A stretch of DNA of 64,000 bases, from the NCBI RefSeq assembly GCF_012767755.2, contig NZ_AP023189.1, forward strand, positions 3,226,001-3,290,000. The letters run 5' to 3'. The notes under the pieces were generated by a model. It searched no databases. It worked only from the letters and a program-made list of their open reading frames with translations, and was not told the DNA's origin. The stretch's first letter is position 1; every line of letters begins with the position of its first letter. The position numbers were made by a program, and so were the translations under genes. Positions 61,516 to 64,000 of this stretch are shown piece after piece. The DNA is from Pseudomonas tohonis (GTDB taxonomy: Bacteria > Pseudomonadota > Gammaproteobacteria > Pseudomonadales > Pseudomonadaceae).

Positions 61516-62549
61516 CAGGCAGCCCTCACATGTTGGTAGCTCAAGAGGACGACGGCACGTTGTCCCGCATCGTTGCCCAGGTGGCAGAAGATATTGGGGC
61601 CTTCGCCATAGCCTTTGCGCGAGGCGGCCAGTGCAACTGAAAGCATTGCAGGGCCGATGGCCGCGCCGCACTCTCCGATGCAGTCCGCCGGATGCCAGAT
61701 ATCGAAGAACTCCTTGCGCACCCGCAGGTTCCGGCTCATCGCCAGGGACGCTTCCTTGAAGTAGTACTGCTCCCCGGATAGATCCGTCAGCCGGTAGTCC
61801 ATGCTTTCGAGGCCGCAGCCCGCTTCGGCGAGAGCGGCCCGGATGGCCTGTGTAAGGCCTTCGGCTCGCAACGGCGTGTCTTGCGCTTCGATGTGGGCCT
61901 GCTCGATGCCAAAACCCAGGCCGATGCAGGCCAGCTGTGGCTTGTCATCGAGGCGTGGTAGGCCAAGTACGACAGCGGCAGCTCCTTCACCGGGTATGAA
62001 ACCGTTGGAGTTGCGGCTGGTCAGCAAGCGTTCCCGTTTGTCATAGGACGACAGTGTCGATGCATCGAGAAAGGAGTCGACACCGGCAACCAGTACGTAG
62101 CGATGCCCCGTTGCGAGGAGCTTGCGGGCGTTGAGCAGCGCCACGGCGCCGCTGACCCTGCCCCGTGCGATAACACTGGATGCTTCATGAAACTCGATGC
62201 CGAGCTCTCGCTGGATGTCTTGCAGCAGACTGATATCGAGGTTCGCCAACCGGCCGGGACGCTCGGCCTCGGCCAGACCCAGCAGCAGCGGCGTTTGCTC
62301 GGGTTGGCAGCCTGGCACGCTGCGTACCGCCTCGGCTATCGCCCTGGCGGCCATCTTGACCAGCTTGACCCGGCCTCGCCAGGGCTGTTCCAGAGGGACT
62401 GTCGAGCCGATCTGCCATTCGCCCCCGCTGTCCATGAAGCGGGTCTCCTGAAAGTTGTCGATGGCACAGCGAATGGCCGCACAGCTGGAGGGCGAGTCCT
62501 GGCCGACAGCCGTCACCATGCCGGAGCCGAGTACGCAGAAGCTGGTCAT
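61515..62549 (-). CDS. Beta-ketoacyl-synthase-like (thiolase-fold) accessory protein
   Basis: A 344-residue protein with the thiolase/KAS fold: MTSFCVLGSGMVTAVGQDSP at the N-terminus, SSVIARGRVSGAVALLNARK (~115-134), VAGVDSFLDASTLSSYDKRE and GFIPGEGAAAVVLGLPR (~170-186). Where KAS enzymes carry the nucleophilic Cys (CATS type) this protein reads VIARG, and the catalytic His motifs are not recognisable, so it is probably inactive as a condensing enzyme. Such proteins are regular partners of DUF2169/PAAR-like effectors, perhaps in loading. The start overlaps the DUF2169 stop by four bases. Confidence 0.75.
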   Translation of the reverse strand: MTSFCVLGSGMVTAVGQDSPSSCAAIRCAIDNFQETRFMDSGGEWQIGSTVPLEQPWRGRVKLVKMAARAIAEAVRSVPGCQPEQTPLLLGLAEAERPGRLANLDISLLQDIQRELGIEFHEASSVIARGRVSGAVALLNARKLLATGHRYVLVAGVDSFLDASTLSSYDKRERLLTSRNSNGFIPGEGAAAVVLGLPRLDDKPQLACIGLGFGIEQAHIEAQDTPLRAEGLTQAIRAALAEAGCGLESMDYRLTDLSGEQYYFKEASLAMSRNLRVRKEFFDIWHPADCIGECGAAIGPAMLSVALAASRKGYGEGPNIFCHLGNDAGQRAVVLLSYQHVRAA

Positions 62550-63664
62550 TGAGATTGCTCCTGCGCATCGAAGTCCCGGGCAGCGGCCAGCGACGCAAGT
62601 GACGGGTAGTAGTCCTTGCCAAGGGCCTTGGCGCGCCACCAGGCTCGTGATTTCTCGCCTACCAGCACCTGCGTCATCTCGAACATGTTCCGCCTCAACG
62701 CCCGGCTCGCGCGCCAGGTGATCTCGACCTTGCCGGCGTCGGTGTCCACCACCAGCGTGTCGATCACCGCCTGCACCGTCTCGTGGCCACCCTTCTTCAG
62801 GAAGAAGGTCACCGGCACCTGCATCCTCGGCACCTTGAAGCCGGCGCGTTCCTGCCGGGTCAGGTTGAGCAGCAGCACGTCCTCGCCGCCCTGCAGGTAC
62901 TCGGTCTGCTGGTCCGGCGGGGCGGCCTGGTAGTAGCGGGTGTCGAAGTCCGGCGGCAGGAAGGGGAAGTGGTCGGCCAGCCAGGCCTCGTCATAGGTGC
63001 CGGCGTAGCCGATGCGCGGTGGCCAGTGGCGGCCGATGGGGCCGAGGGCCATGGGGGTGAAGTCGCCGTGCGGGCTGTCGATGGGCTGGCCCAGGGCTTC
63101 GGTGCTGGGCATGGGCATGCCGACGATCCCGGCGGTGCCGGCGCTCCTGGGGTACCAGCCGATGCCGGCCGGGTTGGGCAGGTAGGTCTCGGCGAAGTCC
63201 GGGCGGTCGGCCATGGCGTGGCGGCCACCGAAGGCGTGGGCGTAGCCGATGTCCTGCTCGAGGAAGGGCTGCGGGACGCCGGGGCTGGCGCCGAGCATGC
63301 CCGGCTGCCACTGGCGCGGGCCGAGCACGCTGAAGGCCTTGCTGACCCGGCCGACGCGGATGCCGGCGGTGATCTGGGTGGCGGGGCGGCCGTTGGGGGC
63401 GTGGGCCTTGCCCATCACCAGCACGTCGCAGAAGGGCTTGACCGGGGCGAAGTCCATTTCCTGGCGCGGTGCCGAGAGGCCGGGCTCGCCGACGTATTCG
63501 TCGGCCATCAGCAGCGGGCGCTGGACTTCGGCCAGGCGCGCCTCGCTGCCATCGAGCGGCAGGTCGAAGGTGCCCTTGGCGACCACCACCAGGGACTCGC
63601 GCCCGTCGGGGGCCAGGCCCTGGGTGTAGGCGGCCGTCAGGCGGGTGGCGTTGAGCAATTCCAT
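62546..63664 (-). CDS. DUF2169 type VI effector accessory protein
   Basis: A 372-residue protein of the DUF2169 family, known helpers of type VI PAAR-like effectors. Typical segments are VVVAKGTFDLPLDGSEARLA (~27), VKPFCDVLVMGKAHAPNGRP (~75), DIGYAHAFGGRHAMADRP and PNPAGIGWYPRS, with the C-terminal LVVDTDAGKVEITWRASRAL. It is probably a cytoplasmic adaptor that fits the effector onto VgrG. It lies 13 bases after the DUF6484 gene and overlaps the KAS-like gene. Confidence 0.83.
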   Translation of the reverse strand: MELLNATRLTAAYTQGLAPDGRESLVVVAKGTFDLPLDGSEARLAEVQRPLLMADEYVGEPGLSAPRQEMDFAPVKPFCDVLVMGKAHAPNGRPATQITAGIRVGRVSKAFSVLGPRQWQPGMLGASPGVPQPFLEQDIGYAHAFGGRHAMADRPDFAETYLPNPAGIGWYPRSAGTAGIVGMPMPSTEALGQPIDSPHGDFTPMALGPIGRHWPPRIGYAGTYDEAWLADHFPFLPPDFDTRYYQAAPPDQQTEYLQGGEDVLLLNLTRQERAGFKVPRMQVPVTFFLKKGGHETVQAVIDTLVVDTDAGKVEITWRASRALRRNMFEMTQVLVGEKSRAWWRAKALGKDYYPSLASLAAARDFDAQEQSQ

Positions 63665-63677
63665 GTATGCGGCTCTG

Positions 63678-64000
63678 TCAGTTGATCTGCACCGAACCGC
63701 CCTTGATGCGGTGGACCCCGGAGGAGCGGCTGGACAGGTACGCGCCCTTGATCAGCACCTTGCCTTCGCGGGTCAGGGTGATGCTGGCCTTGCCGCAGCG
63801 CAGGACGATCTCGCGCTCGGCCGAGAACTCCAGGCGCTCGCCGTCGATGTGCGCCACCGCCGGCTCCCTGCGGGTCTCCGGCAGGCGCTGGATGCGGCCG
63901 ATCACCAGGGGCAGGGCGGGGTCGCCGCCGACGAACATCAGCGCCACCTGGGTGCCGATGTCCTCGCGGGCGAGCACCGTGGTGGTGGTCGCGGCGATGC
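63678..64000 (-). CDS. DUF6484 type VI-associated protein, partial
   Basis: The frame enters from beyond the right edge; 107 codons are visible. The N-terminal visible part (DIGTQVALMFVGGDPALPLV) resembles the OB-like beta domain of VgrG and DUF6484 proteins, and the end (YLSSRSSGVHRIKGGSVQIN) matches the DUF6484 C-terminus. It would connect to the VgrG spike; a vgrG gene is expected just upstream, outside the window. The start codon is not visible. Confidence 0.72.
   Translation of the reverse strand, partial: IAATTTTVLAREDIGTQVALMFVGGDPALPLVIGRIQRLPETRREPAVAHIDGERLEFSAEREIVLRCGKASITLTREGKVLIKGAYLSSRSSGVHRIKGGSVQIN

Noticed and set aside
61515..62549. Functional fatty-acid or polyketide ketosynthase
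   Set aside because: The nucleophilic Cys and the His motifs are missing and the context is a type VI cassette.
58176..64000. A complete type VI secretion apparatus
   Set aside because: Only cargo, adaptor and putative immunity genes are present; no tssB/C, tssM or clpV gene lies in the window.

Overview
The window is GC-rich, densely coded DNA from a Pseudomonas of the P. aeruginosa / P. resinovorans type. Supporting signs are a PcaR/PcaQ/BenR-controlled beta-ketoadipate cluster, OprD-type porins, a DUF2388 protein, a Tse7-like type VI effector cassette and abundant REP-like intergenic palindromes. No rRNA, tRNA, insertion sequence, prophage or CRISPR array was seen.

Layout. 1-2.6 kb: start of a stressosome-type RsbR/STAS gene running off the left edge, a cupin and two small exported proteins. 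2.9-7.1 kb: an antABC-type anthranilate dioxygenase operon divergent from its AraC-family regulator (antR). 7.3-10.2 kb: a YciI(DGPF)-DUF899-ECF42 sigma-SnoaL cluster. 10.2-12.5 kb: a second-copy aroQ-aroE pair with a PcaR-type box, then soxR and a divergent small ABM-like gene sharing a SoxR box. 12.6-14.9 kb: three tandem near-identical fimbrial subunit genes with no chaperone or usher nearby. 15-19 kb: a LysR regulator, an HPP/CBS membrane protein with a terminator-like leader, a lipoate-ligase-like protein and a zinc-ribbon protein. 19-23 kb: a FecI/FecR/TonB-receptor iron-signalling system with a Fur-like site. 23.3-27.7 kb: an EptA-like phosphoethanolamine transferase, a methyltransferase and an LTA-synthase-like sulfatase-fold enzyme. 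28-29.9 kb: cytochrome c and an aldehyde dehydrogenase.

30-58 kb is an aromatic-catabolism island: pcaQ, pcaHG, a zapE-like ATPase, pcaR, pcaK, benR, benABCD, benK, benE, an OprD-type porin, pcaIJ, pcaF, pcaB, pcaD, pcaC, a second porin, an MHS-family transporter, quiC and a TetR regulator. Benzoate is converted by BenABCD to catechol; the cat genes are not in this window. Protocatechuate goes via PcaHG, PcaB, PcaC, PcaD, PcaIJ and PcaF to succinyl-CoA and acetyl-CoA. QuiC, with the distant aroQ-aroE pair, can feed quinate/shikimate into protocatechuate. Fifteen-base boxes close to the known PcaR operator (GTTCGATAATCGCAC) stand before pcaR, pcaK, benR, pcaI, the quiC/transporter divergence and aroQ. 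This suggests one PcaR regulon joining quinate, protocatechuate and benzoate catabolism. A perfect PcaQ motif overlaps the pcaQ stop codon before pcaHG. Two 21-bp-spaced XylS/BenR-type half-sites lie before benA.

58-64 kb is an orphan type VI secretion cargo cassette, all on the minus strand and running off the right edge. It encodes DUF6484, DUF2169, a beta-ketoacyl-synthase-like protein that appears to lack the catalytic Cys, a PAAR-like (DUF4150) GHH-nuclease effector, a beta-propeller-like putative immunity protein and a TIGR02270 protein. The order resembles the P. aeruginosa vgrG1b-tse7-tsi7 locus. All assignments come from reading motifs and gene order, not from database searches.
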